This document shows positions 24,201-36,200 of a stretch of 64,000 bases of DNA, piece after piece. Source of the DNA: Leptasterias polaris (Eukaryota; Echinodermata; Asteroidea; Forcipulatida; Asteriidae); contig JAZGTN010000025.1 of the NCBI GenBank assembly GCA_037783415.1, positions 4,650,001 through 4,714,000 on the forward strand, written 5' to 3'. How positions within the stretch are numbered: position 1 is the stretch's first letter; every line of letters begins with the position of its first letter. A program made the translations under genes and the position numbers. The notes beneath the pieces are model-generated. The model ran no database searches. It had not been told where the DNA came from and saw only the letters and a program-made list of their open reading frames with translations.

Positions 24201-27200
24201 ATGGTATCAAATTTGTCACGTATGTCGGTGCAAAAACCTAAAGTTTTAAGGCTAGTCTGATTATCAGTTAACCTAAATTACCTGGAGTTGTTGGTAGCTG
24301 AGGAGCTGTGGTGCTAACGGTTGTGCTAGTTGTGGTTTGTGTAGTCGTCGAGACTTCTAAAATGGCAAAAAATATTTTAGGTTAATTAAATCCATCTGAG
24401 GTGATGATCAAGGTTAACCAACTTTTATTGAGTGATCTGAAATCATGAAACACAGAAGCACCAAAAAAATTAACTGTTTGCTGAAACCGAGTTTTAATGA
24501 GCGAAAAAAAAACGTTAATTCGTTGGGAAAAGGAAAAGATTACCTTCAGCACATCCCAAGACGGTTAACTCAATAGTTGCTCCACTCACACCTAGGACAT
24601 CAATGAAGTTGACCTGGAGTTCCTTTATACCTTGTAGTAATGGTTCGTCGATGGAAAATATCTTCACTTCTGATTGAATGGCCTCAATAGAAAGGGTAAA
24701 CTGTGAACAGGACAATGAAGGTATTTGCTTTACTACAAAATACTAATCAATGACCGCATTTTATAAAATAAAATATAAAACAAGTAAAACATGTGTATTA
24801 GTATTTAAGTGCTCTCGCTCACCTCCCCGTTTGAATCATCGGTCACTACTTGCTTGAAATCTGTGTCGTCTACTTTCTTAACAAACACTGTGAACGTGAT
24901 CTTGACTGACTGAGGTGCAGTTGAACCAGCCTTTGGTGTGGTCTTTCCTTCTGATTGCCCGGCAGTGACACTTGATGTGGTTTTCTTCAAAGTAATAATA
25001 ACTCCACGAAGATTGATACTGTTTGTGAACTCTCGCTCTAAGACTGCACTTCTGCCAACAGCCTGCTCAATTGGTAACTTGGAAAATGTTAGCAAGTGTG
25101 TGTCATTGGCATTGACGAGATCTCCTCTTGTCTTGTCTTTTGACTCTACACCATTTTCGCTATCCATATTTTGAAGACAGTACCCTGAAAAGACAGAAAT
25201 GTGTGATAAATACACCAGACGGATTGATCAGAGGAAAGGTTGTTGCTATAGTCGATTTTACTTCTCGTAACCTAAATAATGTAAGTCTTACCTTTTGTGG
25301 TTGAAAGCTGAGATGTTGTTGAGGTTGTTGTTTGTTCTGTGCTTGTCTGAGTTGGTGTTGTAACTGCCATGGTGCTTGTGGATTCTTCGGTTGTGGTCGT
25401 TGGTGTTGTCACCGAGACTGTTGTAGTTGCTAACTGAGTTGTGGTAAATTCTACGACCAAAATAAGGACAAAATTGGTATCAGAATACTTTTTAATACTT
25501 GGAAAATAAAAGGGTCTGAAGACAATTCCTGTCAAAGCGTTGCGTATAGGTATCGAGCATTTGTTTTATAAATGAATGTCTCAGGTTCGAGAGACTGAAA
25601 TACTGTTTTCCTGCTACTACCAGCTTACCTTCTGCACAGCCCAAAACATGTAGTTCTAAAGTAGCAGAATCAACACCGGTGACCTGTAGGACAGACACAC
25701 GGAATGCCAAAACCCCTTTAAGGGTTCCATCTGCACTCTTCAGGAGCATCTGCGATGGTTGCTTACTGACTGGTGTGAATGTGATCACCTGAGAGGAAAG
25801 AATAGTTAAACAAATTCAGAAAGTCCTCCTAACCCTTTGTGCACACATTTTTTAACAAACTGTTAGAAACTTGACTCTGATAATAAAGGTGTAAAAGTAT
25901 TTCTAATTTCTCACCTGGGCTTCTTGCGTGCCTTCTAGCAACAGGGGCTTAAAGTCAATGTCTGTTTCTTTCTTGGTGAAGAATTTAAGTGTCACAGACA
26001 CAGGTTCCTCAGTTTCAGTCGTAGATGGTGATGATGAGATAAGCCGTATGCTGATTGCTCTGATAAAGGCAGTTCGTGTTAATTTTCCGTCAACACTGGG
26101 CAGATCATTGTCTCCTTCAACGAGAGGCAAGTAGTCCAACTTGATGTAAGTTGTGCCATTTTCTACTTGTATAGTAATTAGATCTGAGGTAGACTGTAAG
26201 CTTTCCTGAAGGCCTGCTTCACCATCCATATTCTCAAAACAGTAACCTGCAGATAAATACGTTATTAATGGTATCAAATTTGTCACGTATGTCGGTGCAA
26301 AAACCTAAAGTTTTAAGGCTAGTCTGATTATCAGTTAACCTAAATTACCTGGAGTTGTTGGTAGCTGAGGAGCTGTGGTGCTAACGGTTGTGCTAGTTGT
26401 GGTTTGTGTAGTCGTCGAGACTTCTAAAATGGCAAAAAATATTTTAGGTTAATTAAATCCATCTGAGGTGATGATCAAGGTTAACCAACTTTTATTGAGT
26501 GATCTGAAATCATGAAACACAGAAGCACCCAAAAAATTAACTGTTTGCTGAAACCGAGTTTTAATGAGCGAAAAAAACCCGTTCATTCGTTGGGAAAAGG
26601 AAAAGATTACCTTCAGCACATCCCAAGACGGTTAACTCAATAGTTGCTCCACTCACACCTAGGACATCAATGAAGTTGACCTGGAGTTCCTTTATACCTT
26701 GTAGTAATGGTTCGTCGATGGAAAATATCTTCACTTCTGATTGAATGGCCTCAATAGAAAGGGTAAACTGTGAACAGGACAATGAAGGTATTTGCTTTAC
26801 TACAAAATACTAATCAATGACCGCATTTTATAAAATAAAATATAAAACAAGTAAAACATGTGTATTAGTATTTAAGTGCTCTCGCTCACCTCCCCGTTTG
26901 AATCATCGGTCACTACTTGCTTGAAATCTGTGTCGTCTACTTTCTTAACAAACACTGTGAACGTGATCTTGACTGACTGAGGTGCAGTTGAACCAGCCTT
27001 TGGTGTGGTCTTTCCTTCTGATTGCCCGGCAGTGACACTTGATGTGGTTTTCTTCAAAGTAATAAGAACTCCACGAAGATTGATACTGTTTGTGAACTCT
27101 CGCTCTAAGACTGCACTTCTGCCAACAGCCTGCTCAATTGGTAACTTGGAAAATGTTAGCAAGTGTGTGTCATTGGCATTGACGAGATCTCCTCTTGTCT

Positions 27201-30200
27201 TGTCTTTTGACTCTACACCATTTTCGCTATCCATATTTTGAAGACAGTACCCTGAAAAGACAGAAATGTGTGATAAATACACCAGACGGATTGATCAGAG
27301 GAAAGGTTGTTGCTGTAGTCGATTTTACTTCTCGTAACCTAAATAATGTAAGTCTTACCTTTTGTGGTTGAAAGCTGAGATGTTGTTGAGGTTGTTGTTT
27401 GTTCTGTGCTTGTCTGAGTTGGTGTTGTAACTGCCATGGTGCTTGTGGATTCTTCGGTTGTGGTCGTTGGTGTTGTCACCGAGACTGTTGTAGTTGCTAA
27501 CTGAGTTGTGGTAAATTCTACGACCAAAATAAGGACAAAATTGGTATCAGAATACTTTTTAATACTTGGAAAATAAAAGGGTCTGAAGACAATTCCTGTC
27601 AAAGCGTTGCGTATAGGTATCGAGCATTTGTTTTATAAATGAATGTCTCAGGTTCGAGAGACTGAAATACTGTTTTCCTGCTACTACCAGCTTACCTTCT
27701 GCACAGCCCAAAACATGTAGTTCTAAAGTAGCAGAATCAACACCGGTGACCTGTAGGACAGACACACGGAATGCCAAAACCCCTTTAAGGGTTCCATCTG
27801 CACTCTTCAGGAGCATCTGCGATGGTTGCTTACTGACTGGTGTGAATGTGATCACCTGAGAGGAAAGAATAGTTAAACAAATTCAGAAAGTCCTCCTAAC
27901 CCTTTATGCACACATTTTTTAACAAACTGTTAGAAACTTGACTCTGATAATAAAGGTGTAAAAGTATTTCTAATTTCTCACCTGGGCTTCTTGCGTGCCT
28001 TCTAGCAACAGGGGCTTAAAGTCAATGTCTGTTTCTTTCTTGGTGAAGAATTTAAGTGTCACAGACACAGGTTCCTCAGTTTCAGTCGTAGATGGTGATG
28101 ATGAGATAAGCCGTATGCTGATTGCTCTGATAAAGGCAGTTCGTGTTAATTTTCCGTCAACACTGGGCAGATCATTGTCTCCTTCAACGAGAGGCAAGTA
28201 GTCCAACTTGATGTAAGTTGTGCCATTTTCTACTTGTATAGTAATTAGATCTGAGGTAGACATTAAGCTTTCCTGAAGGCCTGCTTCACCATCCATATTC
28301 TCCAAACAGTAACCTGCAGATAAATACGTTATTAATGGTATCACATTTGTCACGTATGTCGGTGCAAAAACCTAAAGATTTAAGGCTAGTCTGATTATCA
28401 GTTAACGTAAATTACCTGGAGTTGTTGGTAGCTGAGGAGCTATGGTGCTAACAGTTGTGCTTGTTGTTGTGGTTTTTCTTGCTATTAATTTTGAATAAAC
28501 GAAAAAGACAATTGAGAACAATTCATTAAGTGCATATTCAATAAGCAGAATGTGACATCTTCTGAAATTAAACTAACTTGGTTGACTTTATTGAAGCCAA
28601 AATACGTATTAAAACATTTGTAACAATGAAATGATCCACCATGCATTACAAAAAACAATAACATTTTAATTGGTGCATGGATTTACTTACTAGTAGGCCT
28701 ACGTGGGCTTCTGGTCGTAGTAGGAACCTGATAAGTTTCTCCAGTTAGCAGACCTAAAGGGTTAATCAATTTTTTTTAAACATTCAAACAAAAGAAATTG
28801 AATTTGTATTCGTTTTCGTTCGTTTTTCTTAATATATTAACTTGCTCTTGTTGTCAAGACTCTTTTTTAAATAAATAAGATTTTTCTACCTTGAGTTGTA
28901 GGGGATTCAGTCATTTTGTATTCAGTTGTTGTGAACTCTGGAAAAGCAAAAAGTGACTGGTCAGTAATTAGTTGATCTTCGAACAATATTCTGTATTTTC
29001 TGTATATTATGTATAGTTTAAAGTGGTAGTACACAAAAATGCAATGATATCAAACACTGTTATGGAAATTAAAAATCCAAAAACCCTTCTGGATAACAGA
29101 ACAAGACGTTGTGTCACAAAGGACTTTAAGGCAAGTAATACCATTATGTGCTGATGTGCAATGCTAACAAATAATGTGCATTGATTGATCTGAACACAGG
29201 AATTTATGACAGAACCCATCTCCCCCCTAAAAAATACACCCCCCAAAAAACTCCACAAACAAACAAACAAACAAACAAACAAACAAACAAACAAACAAAC
29301 AAACAAACAAACAAATAACCAGAGCGTCTGCTCGATCTAATAATAATAATAATAGGCCTAGTGGCTTCTTATACAGCGCACATATATGTTGCTCATTGAC
29401 ACTCAAGGCGCTTCAAAAGTCACTATTTTCCTGCAAGGTATGTGGAGCTACGTTTTCAAGTATGAGACCTATTCCTTTACATAGCACCATGTAATGGCCG
29501 ACAAGGTGCTGTTGCGCAATTTCCAGCCAATCACACCAGGAACACCGGGGCGAACCCCTTCTCTTTTCGATAAGTGCACTGGGTTCTTGTACATGCACTA
29601 CACAACACATGGATCCAACGGCGTTACGTACAATCCGAAAGACAAAGCAATAATGGTTAAGTGTTTTGCTTAAAGGAAACAAGTGTCACGACTTGGACTC
29701 GAACCAACACTCTGCTGATCTGAAAAACACAGCTTGAGTCCGGTGCTCTTATCCGCTCTGCCACGACACGCCGATTCTTTTAATAAAAGAAGAACATTCT
29801 TTCCCTTCTACTAGGAATGTATTACCTTCAGCACATCCCAAGACGGTGAACTCAATAGTTGCTCCACTGACACCTAGGACATCAATGAAGTTGACCTGGA
29901 GTTCCTTTATACCTTGTAGTAATGGTTCGTCGATTGGAAATATCTTCACTTCTGATTTAATGCCCTCAACAGAAAGGGTGAACTGTAAACAGGAGAATGG
30001 CATGCTTTAATACAAGATGTCAATCAATGACCGCATTGTTAAAATTGAAATTTGTCAATCAATGACCGCATTGTTAAAATAGAAATAAAAATTAACTAGA
30101 GATTCAGTTTTTGGTGTTAGAGAGTGATGTCATCAAATTGTGATTTAATGAACTGGTGACAACATTTAACCTTATTAATCCAATGTCTGGTGTAGGAAGT

Positions 30201-33200
30201 CAAGATCAAATGGGGTCACATTATGTAGCGTTTGTTATGCCTTATCTGATAACGCGTAGATGATACAAATTTGTTGTTGTTCAGGAGTCATGTTTTATTT
30301 CATCATCTTGTTTGAACATGAAATTAAGGGCAAATCAAGTTGCGACGTACTTTGCCATTGATGTATAGATTATAAAAATACAGTGATTGGTTCAGAAGTT
30401 ATGATTTTTGAAACAGTAAATTTCAACTTATAACATAAACCAGAAGTCAAGGTCAAATGGGGTCACATATTCTGCGAAATTTGTCTTGAAATATTTTTTA
30501 TTTTTTATTTTTGTTGTTGTCATTTTCCAAGTTTTAATTATCAATTCAATCTCAATCTTGAGCCATTATTGAACGACCACCTAAAAACTCGAGCAATAAC
30601 AATTGGTGTTCGGCTGAAGCCCGAACACCTACAAAACAGAACGAAAACAACAGGTGTTCGTGCACAAAATGTACAAACAACCAACACATATTTGTAACTG
30701 GATTAGTTTAAAAACTGTTCTCGCTCACCTCCCTGGTTGTTTTCTCGATCACTACTTGCTTGAAATTTGTCTCTTCTGCTGTCCTAGTATACAATGTGAA
30801 AGTGATATTGAGTGACTGTGGTGAAGTTGAACCAGCCTTTGGTGTGGTCGCTCCGTCTGATTGTCCAGAGGTGACACTTGACGACGCAGTTTTCATCAAA
30901 GTAAAAAGAACTGCACGAAGATTGATATTGCTTGTGAACTCTCGCTCGAGAACTGCCTTGTTGACGACAACAGCCTTGTCAATTGGTAACTCGGAAAATG
31001 TTAAAAAGCCTGTGTCATTATCACGGATGAGTTTTCCAATTGTCTTGTCTATTGACTTCACACCGACTTCGCTGTCAATTTTTTCGAGACAGTACCCTGA
31101 TTGGACAAAGAAGGATGATGTATACATTTAAAGGTTTGAACAAAGCAAAGGTTAAAGGTTGAAGATGATTCTTCTTATTGGAAGAATATGTTTACCTTTT
31201 GTTGTAGACACTTGAGATATTGTCGAGGTTGTCTGTTCTGTGGTTATCGGAGTTGTCATAGTCACTGTTGTAGTTTTCTCAGTTTTTGTATATCCTAAGA
31301 AAGATGAAAAAACGAATTTTTTTATTACAAAAGATTGATTCGTTTTCTCACGGAACGCTTGTATTTATAAAGAACTTTGCTCAAATTATTGACTATTATT
31401 TTGAAGTGTACCACCATGTGCTTAAAAGGCACAGTCGTGACTTACAAGGTATGTTTAACACTGATTGTTTAAGTCAAGCTTACCTTCAGCACATCCTAGT
31501 GTGTACAGTTCTGTCTTTGCAAAAACTAATAAATAGTCTCTGTGATGTCCAGGGGAAATACTGTCACTCCGTTTTAAATATAAATGTGTATAATAGGAAA
31601 TTCAAATTTGATACATTGAAACTTTACCCTTGGAACATCCTGAAACGTGTAATTCCATTTGCAATGAGCTTGCTCCGATGATGTTGACGATATTAACCCG
31701 AAGTTCATCGACGCTGTCAAGAGTCTCGCTGTCGCTTGAAAATATATGTCGTGAGGTTTTGTTGTTGATGAGACTGAAGGTGACTCTCTGTGATTTGAAA
31801 GTGGGAAAGGAATAGTTTACCAAGGAAAACGTGTCTTACATTGGATGTCTTATTTTTTACTGATATGATTTAATTGCTTGATCATCAAATACGCAGTGCT
31901 GTTTCTGTTTTGCTTTTGTTACTGTTATCCATATTTGCCTGACATGTCTCTGTATGACAGTTCCTTTTTTTACTGGTCCTGGCAAATCAGAATTGCTAAC
32001 TTTTGTTGTTGCTCGCTCGTATTTGTTTGTTTGCTTGTTTGTTTGTTTACATCAAGTAATAACAATTATGTAATAGATTGACGTATTATGAACGCTTCGT
32101 CTGCTTGTTTGATTGTGTGACTAGTAATTCGTCTGAGTTACTCAGTTCAATCGAATCATGAATACATACATATAATTTGAACTTCCTATTTGGACACCAA
32201 AAAGGTATAATTGGGGTCCCTTTTTAAATTACATGTTTAATGTGCCTTAAGCTACAAGATGTCACAACAAATTATGACTATATTGTGCCATGTTATTTAG
32301 GAAGTGTGATTTTGTTTAAACTCCCTGTTTGAAGCAAAAGTAAATGTCAAAATGGGGTCACGTTTTAAAATAAATTGTGAAATGTTTCATAAGCTATAAG
32401 ATGGCACAAATATTATGACTTTCCTTATTTACCGAATTAAAGGTCAAGTGGGAAACGTTTCTAAGCACAATGTTACATCTGCTGTAAGCTACAAAACAGC
32501 ACCAAGATTATTACTCTATGACAAATGGTATAAGCATTTATTAATTATTAAATAAACAACTTTGAATTAATGTAGTTTGGCAACTGGGCCTAATTCTGCT
32601 TACTGCCGAATTATGTACTTGCGATCACCATTCTCCGCTTATATGGCAAGCACCGAATTTCTGCGCTAGCTGTGTAAACGAAGAATACCTAGTAATGTGT
32701 TGACGTAAGCGCGGAATTCACTGCTTCCGTAAGCGCCGATTCTTTGTTTACGGTCAGCAGAGCCATGGAATTAGGCCCTGATGACGTCACGGTGGCATTA
32801 ACATGTTTTCCATACTAACTTCTTCTTATGAGCTACAATATGGAAAAAGATTTTTCCCTATGTAATGCCTTCGAACGAAAACCCTGACAATTCAAGAATT
32901 AAAACCTTAGCTGCAAGTTGGTATTTATGGTGCTGTAACAGGAGGTAACGTCCTAACGTCACAGAACACATAACATTGTTTAAAACGTTGCAATTACAGT
33001 GCAACGCGGCTCACAGTTTTTAAGTAGTTTTCTTAACACATGCTCTTAGTTGTCGCGAAAGAAAACCATTGACTTAATAATTTTGCCATAAAGGTTTTAC
33101 CATGCGACGTTTGATGCTGTAGCTTATTCAAAATGCGGCTATCTCCGATCATTGCAGTCATTGCGCAATACAGCAAGCTATGCCTAGATGTAAGATTTGT

Positions 33201-36200
33201 CAATTAGTTGTAAGAAATCGCAGAAAGTGACTTTAACGGCCTGGAATAACTCATAGTAAAAGCATTAATGTTTTTGCAATAATGTGTGTATCTTACGTAT
33301 CAGAATGTTTTATCCAAACAATCACATCTACTGTATCCCACAAGTGTATAACTGAAAACAAGTTTGACAATCGGTGGTATACTGTATGAGACAAGGCTGT
33401 AACACAGTTGGCTAAGTAAACATTCATCTCGCTGAAACAATTAATTAATAATTTTAAACACGTGGGTTCATACTCTGAGAACTAAAATAAAAGTAAACTG
33501 TACGTGCGCTTTAAAGTACGGTTTCGACCAGACGTAAACGTCATGTCTTTGCAAAGGTTTGAACAGGCTCAATGATCTATAACCCACTGCAAACTTTATG
33601 CTAACATGATGAGTAGGCCTAGTTCTTGAGATATGATTTTTTTAAACTCTCAACTTCCAGTTTGAACCAGAAGTCCATGTCAAATTGGGTCACGCTCTGT
33701 GTAGCGTTTGTTTAACTTTCAACGACATTTTCGATGATGTGTAGATTGAAAATATACAATTTGGTTCGGGAGTTTCAATTGTTCAGTTCAGTTTCAATCC
33801 TCAGTTATGCTTTAGATAAGCCTGGAAAAATGATTTGTTGAAGAGATAACAAAAGGCAAACCTTGACCATCCGGTACGACCAGAAGTAAAGGTCATGCAA
33901 TTTTATTGTTTACTTTTCAAATGTTGATCTATCAGATGCCTAATTATGAACATAATATAGCTTTACTTTTAAATGCTTGTAATTCGACACCTGATGAAGT
34001 CACCATAACGTCATTGTAAGTGCTATTAAGGCTAGCAAATTCAAGGCTTTACGACCTTTACTTTTAGCGAAATCCTGATGACACGGTCTAGGGAAAAGAA
34101 GAAGTGACGGGGAAAAACACAGGAGAATATGGCCGAACACCTAAATATCTCAACGAAAAAACCCAAAACCCGTTCCGACTTGTAAGTCGGAACAGCTAAT
34201 AACAATAAATCCAACAGACAATGAATACAGATTAACTGAGAGTTCTTACCTTTGGTTCGTTCGTTGAATCCATAAGGTCCAAAAATTTTGCCTCGTTTGA
34301 CTTTCTTGTGGACAGTACCAACGTGATTTTCACCGTTTCACCGGCAGATGATTGCGATGTTCTTGATATCAATCTGAGGCTCACTCCACTTACGACGACG
34401 GGTCCCTTCATTTTATATTGTACGACTGGAACTTCTTTGGAATCCTGACGTTTTTGCAGTTCCCAGTATCCGCTTCCTTCTAATTCTATCAGGTTATGTG
34501 ATTTGACGCTTTCAATAAGTGATGAATCACCATCCAATGTATCTGAGCAGTGACCTTGAAAGATTGTGACGGGAAGGGAACAGTTTTGATCGAAACACAC
34601 ATTTCAAAGATAGAAGAAATGAACACAATAAAATAAACGTATACATGGGAAACAACTGAAAACATTTATATACCTACCTTCTGTTGTTGATGTCTTTGTT
34701 GTGGTTGTTACACAATTCGGATTCACACGACATCCCATAACAAACGACGAGTTTGACGAACCGACTACTCTCATTTCAGAAATGTCCTCGGATTTATGAA
34801 CGCACTTGCATATTTCACAGTCTTGCACAACTGTTTCACCCTCCTGTAAAATTCAGTAATGTTCAATATACCAGACATCATCATAGTGGAAAAAATGGGC
34901 AGTGATGATAGTTAGTTCGTCATTAATGTCCGTACTGTTATTGTGACACTTTAGGTTTACATAGCTGTTCATAGGCCCTACTATATCTGCTAAAAAGAAA
35001 GAAAGTGTATCATAATTATGGAAACATTCTTAATGGTAATTTAAGTGTTTCCGGTGCTTATGGTCGAACATGAAAATATTTCCTCTTCTGGATTCAGACT
35101 TGATCCGGGTTCTCATAGATATAATGGTAAACTTACATAGAAGGTATGGTTTTTCAAGATGCAATCTGGTCTACAGCTGTCCACTTCAACACACATAGAT
35201 GTATTGTACTGGAAACCCAGTTGCTTTAAGGTTTCAGTATTCCCGTCTTTCATGAAGCCCTCTTTGCATTCACAAAGTGTTGAGTAGTTGAACATCTTTG
35301 CAAACTCAGGCATACATGCAGTCGTGTTATAGAACAGCTTGCTACCAGATGTCTTTTTACAAGTCACGTGGCATATATCCCGGCAGTCTTGATCAACAAA
35401 AACAAAGGCAGAGAAAAATTGTCATCAAACATGCTCTACCATGAATAATTTATCGAGCAGCATGGAAAACTATTAAACCTAGTAAGCTAGACTAACAAAA
35501 TAAAAATAAAAATAAAAATGCACAAACTTACAAACTTGTAGAGTTGTCGAAGGCACGGGTTCAGTTGTTGCTTCCGTTGATGTGGCTGAAACCAAAATAG
35601 TGTTAAATATAGTAGGACCCAACCAGAATTTACATTTTGGGTCAGGTTCACAGAAAAGCATTTGTATTGTATTAATGTTTGTTGAAATCATTGGAAATCT
35701 TTCGGCACATATTTCATCACATACTATAGTGAAGACATCAAAATCTACAATGATGAAATCATTTTAATAAATCACCTGGGTCATAAATTGTGTTGTACAT
35801 TTACATCATCTAACTAAAACATAAGGGAGAAAACATGCTGAACTTACAATAAAGCGTGGTCGTTTGCTCTGTAGGAGCTGGTGTTGTTGGTTGGGTAATT
35901 ATTCCTGTTTAGTAACAAATGTAGATATTTTGAGAGTTCACCAAGGTAACTTCAATTATTTTTTAAGCGGAATTGGAAAGTGGGTAAGGACAAAAAAGAA
36001 ACAGAAACAGAGAACAAAAAATCCTTTATGTCGATCCCCTTACAATGCCTATTCCCATACTATGTATGAAACTGGTGGGCGTGATCCCTGGCTGTACAGC
36101 GGTATAAGTCTGTATTCTGGACTGAAGCCCTAACCCCTGGGGGGTCAACTGATTTTCTAAATTCAGGCCACACGGTGGTGAAAGCAATACAAACATTTTA

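Larger units (their letters stand above)
16300..28380 (-). repeat. Array A block 2: 2,067-bp exon-cassette repeat, six units
   Basis: Tandem units with a-domain N-half exons starting at 16554, 18621, 20689, 22756, 24823 and 26890 (spacing 2,067-2,068 bp). Exons and introns are almost identical between units. The right edge fades into founder-type sequence inside the N-half exon of domain b (27982-28313); the left edge is a sharp junction in a C-half exon at 16300-16319. Confidence 0.95.
31788..34249 (-). other. 2.46-kb intron of the founder unit
   Basis: Phase-0 intron between the two halves of discoidin-like domain b. It holds a 193-bp MITE-like element (32586-32778), degenerate copies of a dispersed repeat (a motif near AAGCTA.AAGATG.CAC at about 32249, 32391 and 32484, and another near 33661), and a hairpin at 34172-34193. 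I saw no convincing exon inside it. Confidence 0.6.

Noticed and set aside
29683..29769. Functional tRNA-Leu gene
   Set aside because: A and B boxes and the acceptor stem are present, but the anticodon stem is broken and a SINE body with a TTA tail follows. The same applies to the copy at 16134-16220.
31286..31681. 131-codon plus-strand open frame
   Set aside because: It overlaps minus-strand exons and intron of the founder unit, with no domain or codon pattern of its own.
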